Shown: one piece after another, positions 7,173-15,282 of the stretch | How the letters are laid out: each line of letters starts with the position of its first letter | Position numbering within the stretch: the stretch's first letter is position 1 | NCBI GenBank assembly: GCA_016873225.1 | Contig: VGXS01000014.1 | Location: 22,130 to 86,129, forward strand | DNA length: 64,000 nucleotides | Source of the DNA: Planctomycetota bacterium | Lineage (GTDB): Bacteria; Planctomycetota; Planctomycetia; Gemmatales; Gemmataceae | Direction of reading: 5' to 3' | Made by a program: the position numbers and the translations under genes | The notes under the pieces: model-generated | The model's database searches: none | The model's input: the letters and a program-made list of their open reading frames with translations, nothing else | Told to the model about the DNA's origin: nothing

Positions 7173-8831
7173 ATGTTCAATCCCAAGAAGAACCGCAACT
7201 CATTCTTGCCCGCCATCGAGGCCCTTGAAACCCGCGCCACACCGGCGGCGGGGATCACCGCCTCGCTGTTTCGGGGACAACTGATCATCAACGGCACCGA
7301 AAGGGCCGACATCATCACCCTGGTCCGCAGGGGTGCCACAATTGGTGTCCAAGGGGTGCCGGGCTCGACTTTCCAAGCCCGGTTGGTTGTCTCGGTGCAG
7401 ATCAATGCCGGTGGCGGGAACGATGTCGTTCGCGCCAACACCGAAGCGCTTATCGGTGGCGTGCCCATCACTCTGCCCGTCACCATCAATGGTGGCGCCG
7501 GGAACGACACCATCACCGGTGGGGCAGGTAACGACTCCATCACCGGCGGTGACGGCAACGACTCCATCAATGGCGGCGCCGGGAATGATGTCATCAATGG
7601 GAATAACGGCAACGACACCCTCACCGGCGGCAACGGCAACGACTCCATCAATGGCAATGATGGAAACGATGCCGTTTCAGGCGGGCAGGGCAATGACGCC
7701 GTCACGGGCGGCAATGGCATCGACACCCTCAACGGCAACGATGGAAACGACTCGATCAATGGTGGCGCCGGCGATGACCTGCTCTATGGCGAGGCAGGCG
7801 CGGACACCCTCATCGGATTCATTGGCAACGACAACCTTAATGGTGGCGATGGCAATGACTCCCTCGACTGCGGCGATGGAAACGACATCGCGGACGCCGG
7901 AACCGGAAATGACACTGTCTCCGGTGGGCAGGGTGACGATCAACTTGATGGCAACGATGGCAACGACAGAATTGATGGCAACTCGGGTATAGACACGATT
8001 GATGGCGGTTGGGGCGATGATGCCGCCAACGGAGGTGATGGAAATGACGAAATCATCGGTGGCCAGGGCGATGACTCCCTGAGCGGTGATGCAGGCGATG
8101 ATTCCATCGAGGGTGACCAGGGCCTTGACCAAATCGATGGCGGCCAAGGTGATGATTCCCTCGACGGCAATGATGGCGCCGATCACATCACCGGGGGCGA
8201 TGGAGAAGATGAAATTGACGCCGGTGGTGGCGACGACACGGTCGATGGAGGAAATGAAAACGACAACATCTCCGGGGGAGATGGCAACGACACCCTGAAT
8301 GGTGACGATGGAAACGACACCATTGATGGAGATCAGGGACTAGACCAAATTGAAGGTGGCCAGGGAGACGACTCTCTTGATGGTGGGGACGGCAACGACG
8401 AAATTTGGGGCGGCATCGGAAACGACCAAGTTTGGGGCGGCATCGGCCTCGACTACCTCTATGGCGATGACGGCAACGACAACCTTGACGGCGGTTCGGG
8501 AGATGACTTCCTCTTTGGCGGCATCGGCCTCGATTGGCTGTTCGGACAACTTGGCAATGATTCCCTCGATGGCGGCACGGGCGACGACGAACTCTGGGGC
8601 GGCGACGGCGTTGACTGGCTCATTGGTGATGTCGGCGATGACACCATCTACGGTGGAGAAGGTGACGACTCCATCTTTGGTGGCGACGGAAACGACACCA
8701 TCGATGGTGGATCTGGCGACAACAACCAATCTGGTGGAGACGGTTCCGACACATTCGCGCCCGGAACTGGAAACAACACCATTCCAGATCTTTCCTTTGA
8801 AGACATCATGTCAATCATTAACGAGGATTGA
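7173..8831 (+). CDS. RTX / hemolysin-type calcium-binding repeat protein
   Basis: 552 aa. Residues 1-35 are basic, then contain LPAIEALETRATPAAG, resembling the LExRxTPA motif found at the start of many large exported planctomycete proteins. A beta-rich domain of about 75 residues follows. From about residue 108 to 530 the protein is a nearly continuous array of GGxGNDxLxG nonapeptides, the calcium-binding beta-roll of RTX proteins. It is very acidic, with many Asn-Asp pairs, and ends LSFEDIMSIINED. No type I secretion genes (HlyB/HlyD) are adjacent. Enzymatic function cannot be inferred; a surface or matrix role is plausible. Confidence 0.9.
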   Translation: MFNPKKNRNSFLPAIEALETRATPAAGITASLFRGQLIINGTERADIITLVRRGATIGVQGVPGSTFQARLVVSVQINAGGGNDVVRANTEALIGGVPITLPVTINGGAGNDTITGGAGNDSITGGDGNDSINGGAGNDVINGNNGNDTLTGGNGNDSINGNDGNDAVSGGQGNDAVTGGNGIDTLNGNDGNDSINGGAGDDLLYGEAGADTLIGFIGNDNLNGGDGNDSLDCGDGNDIADAGTGNDTVSGGQGDDQLDGNDGNDRIDGNSGIDTIDGGWGDDAANGGDGNDEIIGGQGDDSLSGDAGDDSIEGDQGLDQIDGGQGDDSLDGNDGADHITGGDGEDEIDAGGGDDTVDGGNENDNISGGDGNDTLNGDDGNDTIDGDQGLDQIEGGQGDDSLDGGDGNDEIWGGIGNDQVWGGIGLDYLYGDDGNDNLDGGSGDDFLFGGIGLDWLFGQLGNDSLDGGTGDDELWGGDGVDWLIGDVGDDTIYGGEGDDSIFGGDGNDTIDGGSGDNNQSGGDGSDTFAPGTGNNTIPDLSFEDIMSIINED

Positions 8832-8913
8832 GGCTGGCGGATAAGGTTGCCTTGGGTATCGCCCCACCGAAACGAAAAAACGCTGTTCCCGAGACAGGCG
8901 GGCCTTCTCCGGA

Positions 8914-9615
8914 GTGACATTGAATCCGCATGAAATGAACCTGATCACGGAACCCGGTCCGACGCCGGGTTCTGTCGTTTCTCCAAGCGGCGTGGTGCTT
9001 TGTGTTCCTGATGGCTGGACGCTTCTGGAACCGGGCGACGCCACGCTCACCCGGCGGGTGAAGGCGGCCGGGCCCTCTTGGACTGTTCAGGAAAAGCAAG
9101 GCCGACGCACATTCTCGCGCGGCGTGTGGGCCGCGGCCGAAACCATTTCACGCATCAGGGCCGAACTGGAGGAAGAAAGGTCGACCGAGGCTTACGCGAA
9201 AAAGCGGCAATCCGACCTCGTGAGAAGGGAGCGTGTCCAAGAAGCCTATGTGGAGGATTTCCACGCGGCCATCATCTCATTCCTGAACTTCCATCCCGAG
9301 CATGGCCCACTGGCGGAAAAACTGGCGCGCCTGGTAACCATCCATGCCACCCCCGTGGGAAGCGGAACCGTCGCTCGCACAAGGACGATTCCGATCGGGC
9401 GTCGCGCCGAGGCCGCCGTGATCGCCTGGATGCGTCACCAGACCACCGGCTACGACGCCATGCCCATCGCGCGTGTGAAAGGCCGGCGGAGGGAGGTTCG
9501 GCGAATGCTGGCTGGCAGATCCCGCGAACTCCTTCAAGTTTACAGGTCGGGCCCCTCGACCCCGGAAGACTGTCCCCTCGCCGCCGCCGCGCGTCGCATC
9601 CGCGAAAATCCTTGA
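8914..9615 (+). CDS. DUF2293 domain-containing protein
   Basis: 233 aa from a GTG at 8914; an in-frame ATG at 8935 is an alternative. The N-terminal part is variable and basic. The middle has VQEAYVEDFHAAIISFLNFHP. The C-terminal half matches the DUF2293 pattern, with VAWMRHQTTGYD-like residues (read here as VIAWMRHQTTGYDAM) and RRREVRRMLAGRSRELL. It is soluble, with no signal peptide. The function of the family is unknown. It is followed by repeat copy A and is convergent with the ATP-grasp gene. Confidence 0.7.
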   Translation: MTLNPHEMNLITEPGPTPGSVVSPSGVVLCVPDGWTLLEPGDATLTRRVKAAGPSWTVQEKQGRRTFSRGVWAAAETISRIRAELEEERSTEAYAKKRQSDLVRRERVQEAYVEDFHAAIISFLNFHPEHGPLAEKLARLVTIHATPVGSGTVARTRTIPIGRRAEAAVIAWMRHQTTGYDAMPIARVKGRRREVRRMLAGRSRELLQVYRSGPSTPEDCPLAAAARRIRENP

Positions 9616-9968
9616 AAAAAGCCACTGAAAAGCACTTCAAATAGATGATTTGGATGATGCCATCGATAAAACAACGATGTCAAATGTATTGAATTGAAAA
9701 GAGCCCCGAATGGAGGTGCGAAGCGCCGGAGTGAGCGGGTGATTTCCAATGCATCCCTCTCAGTTCGCCTTCGGCCCCGCTCGGGGCTCTTTTTGTTTCT
9801 GTCATGGCTCCTTTAGTTGTTCCTTGATCGACTCGCCACTCACTTCGCTGGGGTTCCCAAGCATTGTCAGTTTTTGTCTAGCCTCCACATTGAGATCCGT
9901 TCATCGATTAGGAGTCCTGAACGAAGTGAGGGGCCAAAGTGAAGGTGCCGGAAACCTGCGGAAGTCGG
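9616..9968. repeat. Intergenic structured repeat, copy A
   Basis: The whole 353-base gap between two convergent genes is occupied by this element, most clearly at 9636-9933. Parts in order: a block with CTTCAAATAGATGA (near 9640); a hairpin with 9-bp outer arms (9701-9709 and 9781-9789); a core containing TTGTTCCTTGATCGACTCGC (near 9817-9836); and a second, imperfect long inverted repeat with arms at 9836-9862 and 9906-9933. The same parts recur in copies B (45.4 kb) and C (63.7 kb). It contains no credible coding sequence. Confidence 0.75.
9697..9794. terminator. Bidirectional intrinsic terminator within repeat copy A
   Basis: GAGCCCCGA (9701-9709) pairs perfectly with TCGGGGCTC (9781-9789). 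On the + strand the hairpin is followed by TTTTT; on the - strand it is followed by TTTTC (the AAAA at 9697-9700). It lies between convergent genes and could end both transcripts. An inner GGTGC-GAA-GCGCC mini-hairpin sits within the large loop. Confidence 0.6.
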
Positions 9969-11024
9969 CTACAGCTTGGCAGCCAACGCTTCACGACACG
10001 ACCTCAGCCCTTCCTCGGCCTCATCCTCGGTTGCGCCGGCGGCCCGCATGGTCAGGATCGGCCAGCCAGCCGGAACAATCTCGCCCGGCACGGGAATATC
10101 AGCCAGCCCGGGCAGGCCCGCCAAGCCATCGGGAACGGTGGTGTCCTGCCTCGCATAGACGATTTCCTTGGCCACGACGCGGGCCGGAGGCCGTGGCAAG
10201 GGTGCCGGGCTGGCCCCGAACGCCGCGGCTTGCCATGCGACCGTGGGGATACCGGTGGCCATTTCAATCACCTCGGCCGAGGCCGTGTAGCGTGGATTGA
10301 CTTCCACCGGAACAAATCGCCCTTCCGCGAGGATGCCATCGATCCCGAACAAGCCGAGCGCGCCCGACTGGGCCGCGAGTACCGCGCCAAGCCGGCGAAG
10401 GCCATCCGCAGCCGTTCCAAAATCGATCGGACCAACGCTCCCCCGATACGAAAACGGGCCGGCGGGGCCGCCGATGATCTGCCGGGTCGTGCCGAGGAGT
10501 TCCACGCGATTGGCAAACGCGCAAAACAGCGAGGCGACCGGTTCGCCTACGATCCGCCGTTGCCGGAAAGCCCGCCATGGGGGCGGCAAACGCCCTCCCG
10601 CCCAAGGGATGATGCCCTTGCCACCGGCGCCGGACAGGGGTTTCAACAGGCTCGGTTCACCGGCGGCATTGGCCCAGGCGGGCACCGGCAAACCCTCAGC
10701 CTGGAGACTCTCGCACCATCGCCATGGGCGGCGAAGGCACCTGAGGGCCCTTCCGGAAATGCCCCAAAGCGGCCTTCGCGCCGCGAGTCGGTCGACCAGC
10801 CTCGGTTGGTTCTCCAATCCGCCGGTGTACATCCAGGGTTCACCACCCGCGGGAAACATTCGGTCAAGGTCCCGGTATCCCGCCTCGAGGCGCGTGGCGG
10901 GCCCCAAGGCCAGCAGATCCTGGTCGCAAAACAGGTCGAATGAAACGGGTTCATATCCCGCCCGGACCGCCGATTCGGCGCAGGCCCGGGCACTGGCCCC
11001 GACGATGAGGAGACAGCCCGCCAT
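9969..11024 (-). CDS. ATP-grasp domain-containing protein, possibly H4MPT-related
   Basis: 351 aa. It opens MAGCLLIVGASARACAESA, a Rossmann-like pre-ATP-grasp domain, continues with the ATP-binding LLKPLSGAGGKGI segment near residue 150, and has the metal-binding FVPVEVNPRYTAS signature near residue 260. ATP-grasp enzymes form amide or ester bonds from ATP-activated carboxylates. Proteins of this type accompany tetrahydromethanopterin genes in methylotrophs and planctomycetes, and mch lies about 13 kb away; that link is inference. It is divergent from the CxxCH protein gene. Confidence 0.75.
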   Translation of the reverse strand: MAGCLLIVGASARACAESAVRAGYEPVSFDLFCDQDLLALGPATRLEAGYRDLDRMFPAGGEPWMYTGGLENQPRLVDRLAARRPLWGISGRALRCLRRPWRWCESLQAEGLPVPAWANAAGEPSLLKPLSGAGGKGIIPWAGGRLPPPWRAFRQRRIVGEPVASLFCAFANRVELLGTTRQIIGGPAGPFSYRGSVGPIDFGTAADGLRRLGAVLAAQSGALGLFGIDGILAEGRFVPVEVNPRYTASAEVIEMATGIPTVAWQAAAFGASPAPLPRPPARVVAKEIVYARQDTTVPDGLAGLPGLADIPVPGEIVPAGWPILTMRAAGATEDEAEEGLRSCREALAAKL

Positions 11025-11097
11025 CGATGTTCCCGGTTGCTGGAAAGCTCAACAGCGTTTAGCTTACGGGAATATGCCAACCGCGCGGAGTTTCCCG

Positions 11098-14055
11098 ATG
11101 CGCCTGCTTCCCTTGTGCGGCCTCCTGATTTTCTCATCAATGATGCGGGCCCAGGAAATGCTGGCGCCGCCGGTCGGTCCGCTGGCCCCCGCGCAAGCCG
11201 CGTCAGCCCTTCAACTCAGGCACGGGCTGGTCGCCGAGTTGATCGCCCATGAACCGGATGTCATCGATCCTGTTTGCGCGGCCTTCGACGAACGCGGGCG
11301 GATGTATGTGGCCGAGATGCGAGGATACCCCAACAAGGGAGTGGGGACGGGAGAAGTCAGTTCGGGCACCATCCGCTTGCTGGAGGATGCCGACGGCGAC
11401 GGCAAGTATGAGAAGTCAACGATTTTCGCCAAGGGCCTGAGGTTTCCCATGGGCATCCTGCCCTGGCGGGGCGGCATCATCGTAGCCATGGCGCCGGACA
11501 TCATCTACCTCAAGGACACTTCCGGTGACGGAATCGCCGATGAGAAAAAGGTTCTTCTCACCGGGTTCGTCCTTCCGAACATCCAGCAACTGGTGAACAC
11601 GCTCAACCTCGATCTCGATGGCCGGGCCCGCATCATGGTGGGTGGCGCCGGAGGCACGATCATTTGCCCGGAAAAACCCGAGGTGAAGCTTGAACTAAGG
11701 GGCCGGGCCTGCGCGTTCGATCCCGACAAGCCATGGCTCGTTGAGGCGGTGACCGGGGGAGGCCAATATGGCCTGGCGCGCGACGCGGGGGGCCGCTGGT
11801 TCACCAACACCAACAGCCAGGTCCTTCGCTTCCTGGCCCTGGAGGACAAGGTGGTGCGGCGCAACCCCTCGCTGGTGCCGCCCCCGCTCACGGTGGACAT
11901 CCATCAGGAAGGCTCGGCCATCAAGCTGTTCCGCGTCAGCGCGTTCGAACCGTGGCGCGTGGAACGCACAAGCCGCCGCGCGGCCAGCGCCGACTCGAAA
12001 AGGTTCGCCCGCACCGAACTGGTACCGGGGGGATACACCACCTCGGGTTGCAGCCCGGCATTCCTCGAGGGGCCCGCCTTTTCCAAGGAACTTCAGGGAT
12101 CGGTCGTGACATGCGATCCCGCCAACAACCTCGTCCACCGCGACATCATCGAGCCTTCAGGCGCGGGATTCACGGCCCGCCGCGCCGATGCCGATGCTGA
12201 AATCCTGGCCTCCAAGGACAATTTTTTCCGGCCCGTGCACCTGGCCATCGGGCCCGACGGCGGGCTTGTCTTGTGCGATTTCTACCGAGAGGCGATCGAG
12301 ACGCCCCTGTCGCTTCCCGAGGACATTCTCAAGCGCCTGCGCCTGGAAACCCAGGGTCGTGGCCGCGTCTGGAGGATACGGGACGCGAACCACAAACCCC
12401 GGGTTGAGCCGGCGCCATCATCGGTGTCGGGCCTGGTTGCCTGGCTTTCCGATTCGAACCCGTGGAGGCGAAACACGGCGCAAAGGTTATTGATCGAGCG
12501 CAATGATCCGAGCGCCCCGGGCGCCATCAAGGCCGGCCTGAAAGCCGACCTGTACTGGCCCGGGTGGATTCATGGCCTTTGGACGCTTGAACGCCTCGGC
12601 GCCCTCGACAACGCGCTCATCCGCGCGGGCCTGGATCACGCCAGGGACGAGGTGAGGGAGCAGGCCGCGGTGCTGGCCGGACATTCAGAGGAACGCGCCC
12701 GGGCCATGGCCGCCGAACTGGCGCTCGTGGCGACCGACCCGTCGCCTCGCGTGAGGCTTCAGGCGCTCGCTTCCATGGGAAGCAGCGGCCGCGCGGCCGC
12801 CGACATCATCGCCGCCGCGCTGGAACGCGACGCCTCCGACCCTTGGATCAGCCTCGCGGCGCTTAGCCTGGCCACAAGCGACCATGGCGCCATCCTTGAA
12901 TCGTGGGTGAAGCTTGTCGGTGGCAAGGCGCCGGACAACGCCACGAGGGATGCGATCAATCGGCTTTCGGTGCTGGCGGGCGACGGCACGGTGACGGACA
13001 GGACCTCGTTTCTGGTTTCGTGGTCGCGTTTGCCTGAATCGTGGCAGGCCCCGGCGCTGGCGGGACTGGCCAAGGGAATGCGCCGCGCGGGCAATTCCTT
13101 GGTCGACCTTGAAAAGTCCAAGAACCCCATGGCGAAAACCGCCCTGGCCATGGTGAAAGCTCGCCTGGATGCCGCGGGCAGGAAATCACTCGACGACAAG
13201 GTGCCGCTGGCGGACCGTGTGGAAAGCCTGGGTTTATCGATGCTTTCATCCGAGGAACCGACGACGGAGGCCGTTGAAACATGGCTGTCCGGTCGCTCCC
13301 CCGTCGAACTGCAGGTCGCCGCGGTGCAAGGCTTGGCGTCCCGGGGAACCAACCCGGGCACGCTGGCGAAGGTTGTGGAATCGCTCAAGGGTCTCTCGGC
13401 GGCGGGGCGAAGGGAAGCCGAGCTGTTTCTAGCCGGCTCAGCCGCCGGCAGGGACGCCCTGCTGGTGGCTTTGGATTCGGGCGCCGTTAGCCCCGGCCTG
13501 CTCGAGGGCGCCACAAGGCAGCGGATGGCTCGTCACGCCACCGAAAGAAAAAAACCGGACCTGGCCGGCCGGCTCACCAGCGGTTCAGCCTCGCGTGCCA
13601 AGGTGCTGGAGTCGTACAAGGCGGCCTCGGCGCCTGAAACTCCATCCGACCCCGACAAGGGAAGGGCCGTGTTCCGCAAGAACTGCGCCACATGCCACAG
13701 GCTGGAGAACACCGGCCATGTGGTCGGCCCCGACCTCCTCGCCGCCCTCAAGGGCAAGGACAAGGCCACCTTGCTCGTGGCCATCCTCGACCCCAACCGT
13801 GAGATCGACGCCCGGTATGTCAATCAGGTCGTGACCTTGAGATCGGGACGGACCACGACCGGGTTGACGGCCGTGGAAACCGCCGGCAGCCTCACGCTCA
13901 AGCGGGCCGAGGGGGTGGAGGAGGTCCTGCTGAGGGGCCAGATCGACTCGGTCGAGGCGACGGGACAATCCCTGATGCCCGAGGGGCTTGAGAAGGAAAT
14001 CCCCCCGGCCTCGATGGCTGACCTTCTCGCCTACCTCATACAACAAGGTGGATAG
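11098..14055 (+). CDS. PVC-type heme-binding CxxCH protein with beta-propeller and HEAT-like repeats
   Basis: 985 aa. The ATG at 11098 gives a signal peptide (MRLLPLCGLLIFSSMMRAQ) and has GGAG 7 bases upstream; the frame is open much further upstream, but that stretch is antisense to the ATP-grasp gene. Order: a dehydrogenase-like beta-propeller (about residues 40-440, with YVAEMRGYPNKG and FPMGILPWRGG), HEAT-like helical repeats (about 450-800), and a cytochrome c domain with Cys863, Cys866 and His867 in NCATCHRLE. This is the membrane-bound dehydrogenase family common in Planctomycetes and Verrucomicrobia, presumed periplasmic redox enzymes. Substrate unknown. Confidence 0.92.
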   Translation: MRLLPLCGLLIFSSMMRAQEMLAPPVGPLAPAQAASALQLRHGLVAELIAHEPDVIDPVCAAFDERGRMYVAEMRGYPNKGVGTGEVSSGTIRLLEDADGDGKYEKSTIFAKGLRFPMGILPWRGGIIVAMAPDIIYLKDTSGDGIADEKKVLLTGFVLPNIQQLVNTLNLDLDGRARIMVGGAGGTIICPEKPEVKLELRGRACAFDPDKPWLVEAVTGGGQYGLARDAGGRWFTNTNSQVLRFLALEDKVVRRNPSLVPPPLTVDIHQEGSAIKLFRVSAFEPWRVERTSRRAASADSKRFARTELVPGGYTTSGCSPAFLEGPAFSKELQGSVVTCDPANNLVHRDIIEPSGAGFTARRADADAEILASKDNFFRPVHLAIGPDGGLVLCDFYREAIETPLSLPEDILKRLRLETQGRGRVWRIRDANHKPRVEPAPSSVSGLVAWLSDSNPWRRNTAQRLLIERNDPSAPGAIKAGLKADLYWPGWIHGLWTLERLGALDNALIRAGLDHARDEVREQAAVLAGHSEERARAMAAELALVATDPSPRVRLQALASMGSSGRAAADIIAAALERDASDPWISLAALSLATSDHGAILESWVKLVGGKAPDNATRDAINRLSVLAGDGTVTDRTSFLVSWSRLPESWQAPALAGLAKGMRRAGNSLVDLEKSKNPMAKTALAMVKARLDAAGRKSLDDKVPLADRVESLGLSMLSSEEPTTEAVETWLSGRSPVELQVAAVQGLASRGTNPGTLAKVVESLKGLSAAGRREAELFLAGSAAGRDALLVALDSGAVSPGLLEGATRQRMARHATERKKPDLAGRLTSGSASRAKVLESYKAASAPETPSDPDKGRAVFRKNCATCHRLENTGHVVGPDLLAALKGKDKATLLVAILDPNREIDARYVNQVVTLRSGRTTTGLTAVETAGSLTLKRAEGVEEVLLRGQIDSVEATGQSLMPEGLEKEIPPASMADLLAYLIQQGG

Positions 14056-14097
14056 CGGCGCGCGGCGCACCGATTCCGCTGGCTGGAAGGGGCCGCG

Positions 14098-15270
14098 ATG
14101 TTCGAAACGGCATTTGTCGCCATCGCCGTGTTCATGGCCCTGTTTTCCCTCATCGGGATCCTCCTGGCCCGCCGCGTGATTCAAATGCCCAACCGCGTCA
14201 GTCCCGCGTCGGGGCTGATGCCGAGGGTTACGCTGGTGATTCCCTGCAAGGGCAGCGAGCCGGGCCTGTGGCAGTCGCTGTCGGCGCACTTCAACCACGA
14301 ATATCCTAATTACGAGATTGTTTTTGCCGTTGATTCCGGCGATGACGAGGCCGCTCCCGTCATCCGCGACCTGATGGACAGGCATCCCGGCCGATCCGCC
14401 AGGCTCGTCGTCGCTCCCCAGCTACCCGGTTGTGTCTCCAAGATCTCCAACCAGATCGCCGCGATCGCCGCGGCGGATCCCGCCAGCGAGGTTTTCGCGT
14501 TCGCCGACTCCGACGGTCTTGTCCGCGACGCGCGGTGGCTCACGGCCCTGGTGCGCGGGCTTGAATCCCACGATGTCACCTCGGGATTCCGCTGGTATTT
14601 CCCTGAAAATTGCGGGCCGGCTGGAAGGCTCCACGCGGCATGGGACTCAGCCCTGTGCATGCTTCACGCCAACAGCGGCACGGTTTGGGGCGGCGCCATG
14701 GCGTTCCGCAGGTCGTTCATGGAAAAAATGGGCCTGCTGTCGGCGTGGGCGACGGCGGCCACCGACGACCTGATGGTGAAGAAGCGATGCGACCTGGTCG
14801 GAGGACGGGTCGCGTTCGCTCCCGGGGCCATGGTCATCAGCGAACCCATCGACAGGGTCTTGCCGCTTTGGTCATGGTCGGTGCGACAATCGCTTCTGGT
14901 CAGGGCCACCACCTTCCATGTCTTCGCCCGGGCCGGGGCGTTTTCGTGCATGTTCGCGCTCTACTATGCCGCCACATTGGCGGCATTTTTGGTGCCCGGG
15001 GCCGTTTCCTCACCGCTTCTTCCCGGCATCGCGCTGGCCATCCATGGCTTGCTGATCGTCTGGCGGGTGGTGATGCGCCGGCGCGCGATGTTCCACCTGT
15101 TTCCCGACCACCACGCCAAGCTGAGAAGCATCCGCTGGCATTTCGCCTTGCTGATGCCGATAGCTGACATCGTCTCGTTTTTCGTGCTGGCCCGGGCCGG
15201 CAGCGCCCGCGGTTTTGTGTGGCGGGGCATCAGGTACCGGATCGCGCGCGATGGCATCGTGAGGGTTTGA
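14098..15270 (+). CDS. Membrane glycosyltransferase, GT2/GT21-like
   Basis: 390 aa. An N-terminal membrane helix (residues 3-24) precedes a GT-A domain: VTLVIPCKG near 45, the DxD motif as Asp137-Ser-Asp139, the acidic Asp223-Asp224 in ATDDLMV, and a QxxRW-like WSVRQSLLVRA around 260-270. Two to three membrane helices lie at the C-terminus. This layout matches processive or ceramide-glucosyltransferase-type enzymes that glycosylate a lipid on the cytoplasmic face. Donor and acceptor cannot be read. It starts 42 bases after the CxxCH gene and is convergent with the sulfotransferase. Confidence 0.85.
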   Translation: MFETAFVAIAVFMALFSLIGILLARRVIQMPNRVSPASGLMPRVTLVIPCKGSEPGLWQSLSAHFNHEYPNYEIVFAVDSGDDEAAPVIRDLMDRHPGRSARLVVAPQLPGCVSKISNQIAAIAAADPASEVFAFADSDGLVRDARWLTALVRGLESHDVTSGFRWYFPENCGPAGRLHAAWDSALCMLHANSGTVWGGAMAFRRSFMEKMGLLSAWATAATDDLMVKKRCDLVGGRVAFAPGAMVISEPIDRVLPLWSWSVRQSLLVRATTFHVFARAGAFSCMFALYYAATLAAFLVPGAVSSPLLPGIALAIHGLLIVWRVVMRRRAMFHLFPDHHAKLRSIRWHFALLMPIADIVSFFVLARAGSARGFVWRGIRYRIARDGIVRV

Positions 15271-15282
15271 CGGACGGGCGTG

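Noticed and set aside
7500..8750. Regular short DNA repeats considered as a CRISPR array or satellite.
   Set aside because: The periodicity comes from the 9-residue RTX protein repeats (27 bases) in one open frame; there are no conserved repeats with unique spacers and no cas genes.
9749..10300. Short + strand frame spanning repeat copy A and the end of the ATP-grasp gene.
   Set aside because: It crosses terminator-like hairpins and is antisense to a recognised gene.
10297..11097. N-terminal extension of the CxxCH protein by 267 residues.
   Set aside because: This stretch is antisense to the ATP-grasp gene and has no homology; the ATG at 11098 gives a signal peptide and has a ribosome-binding site.
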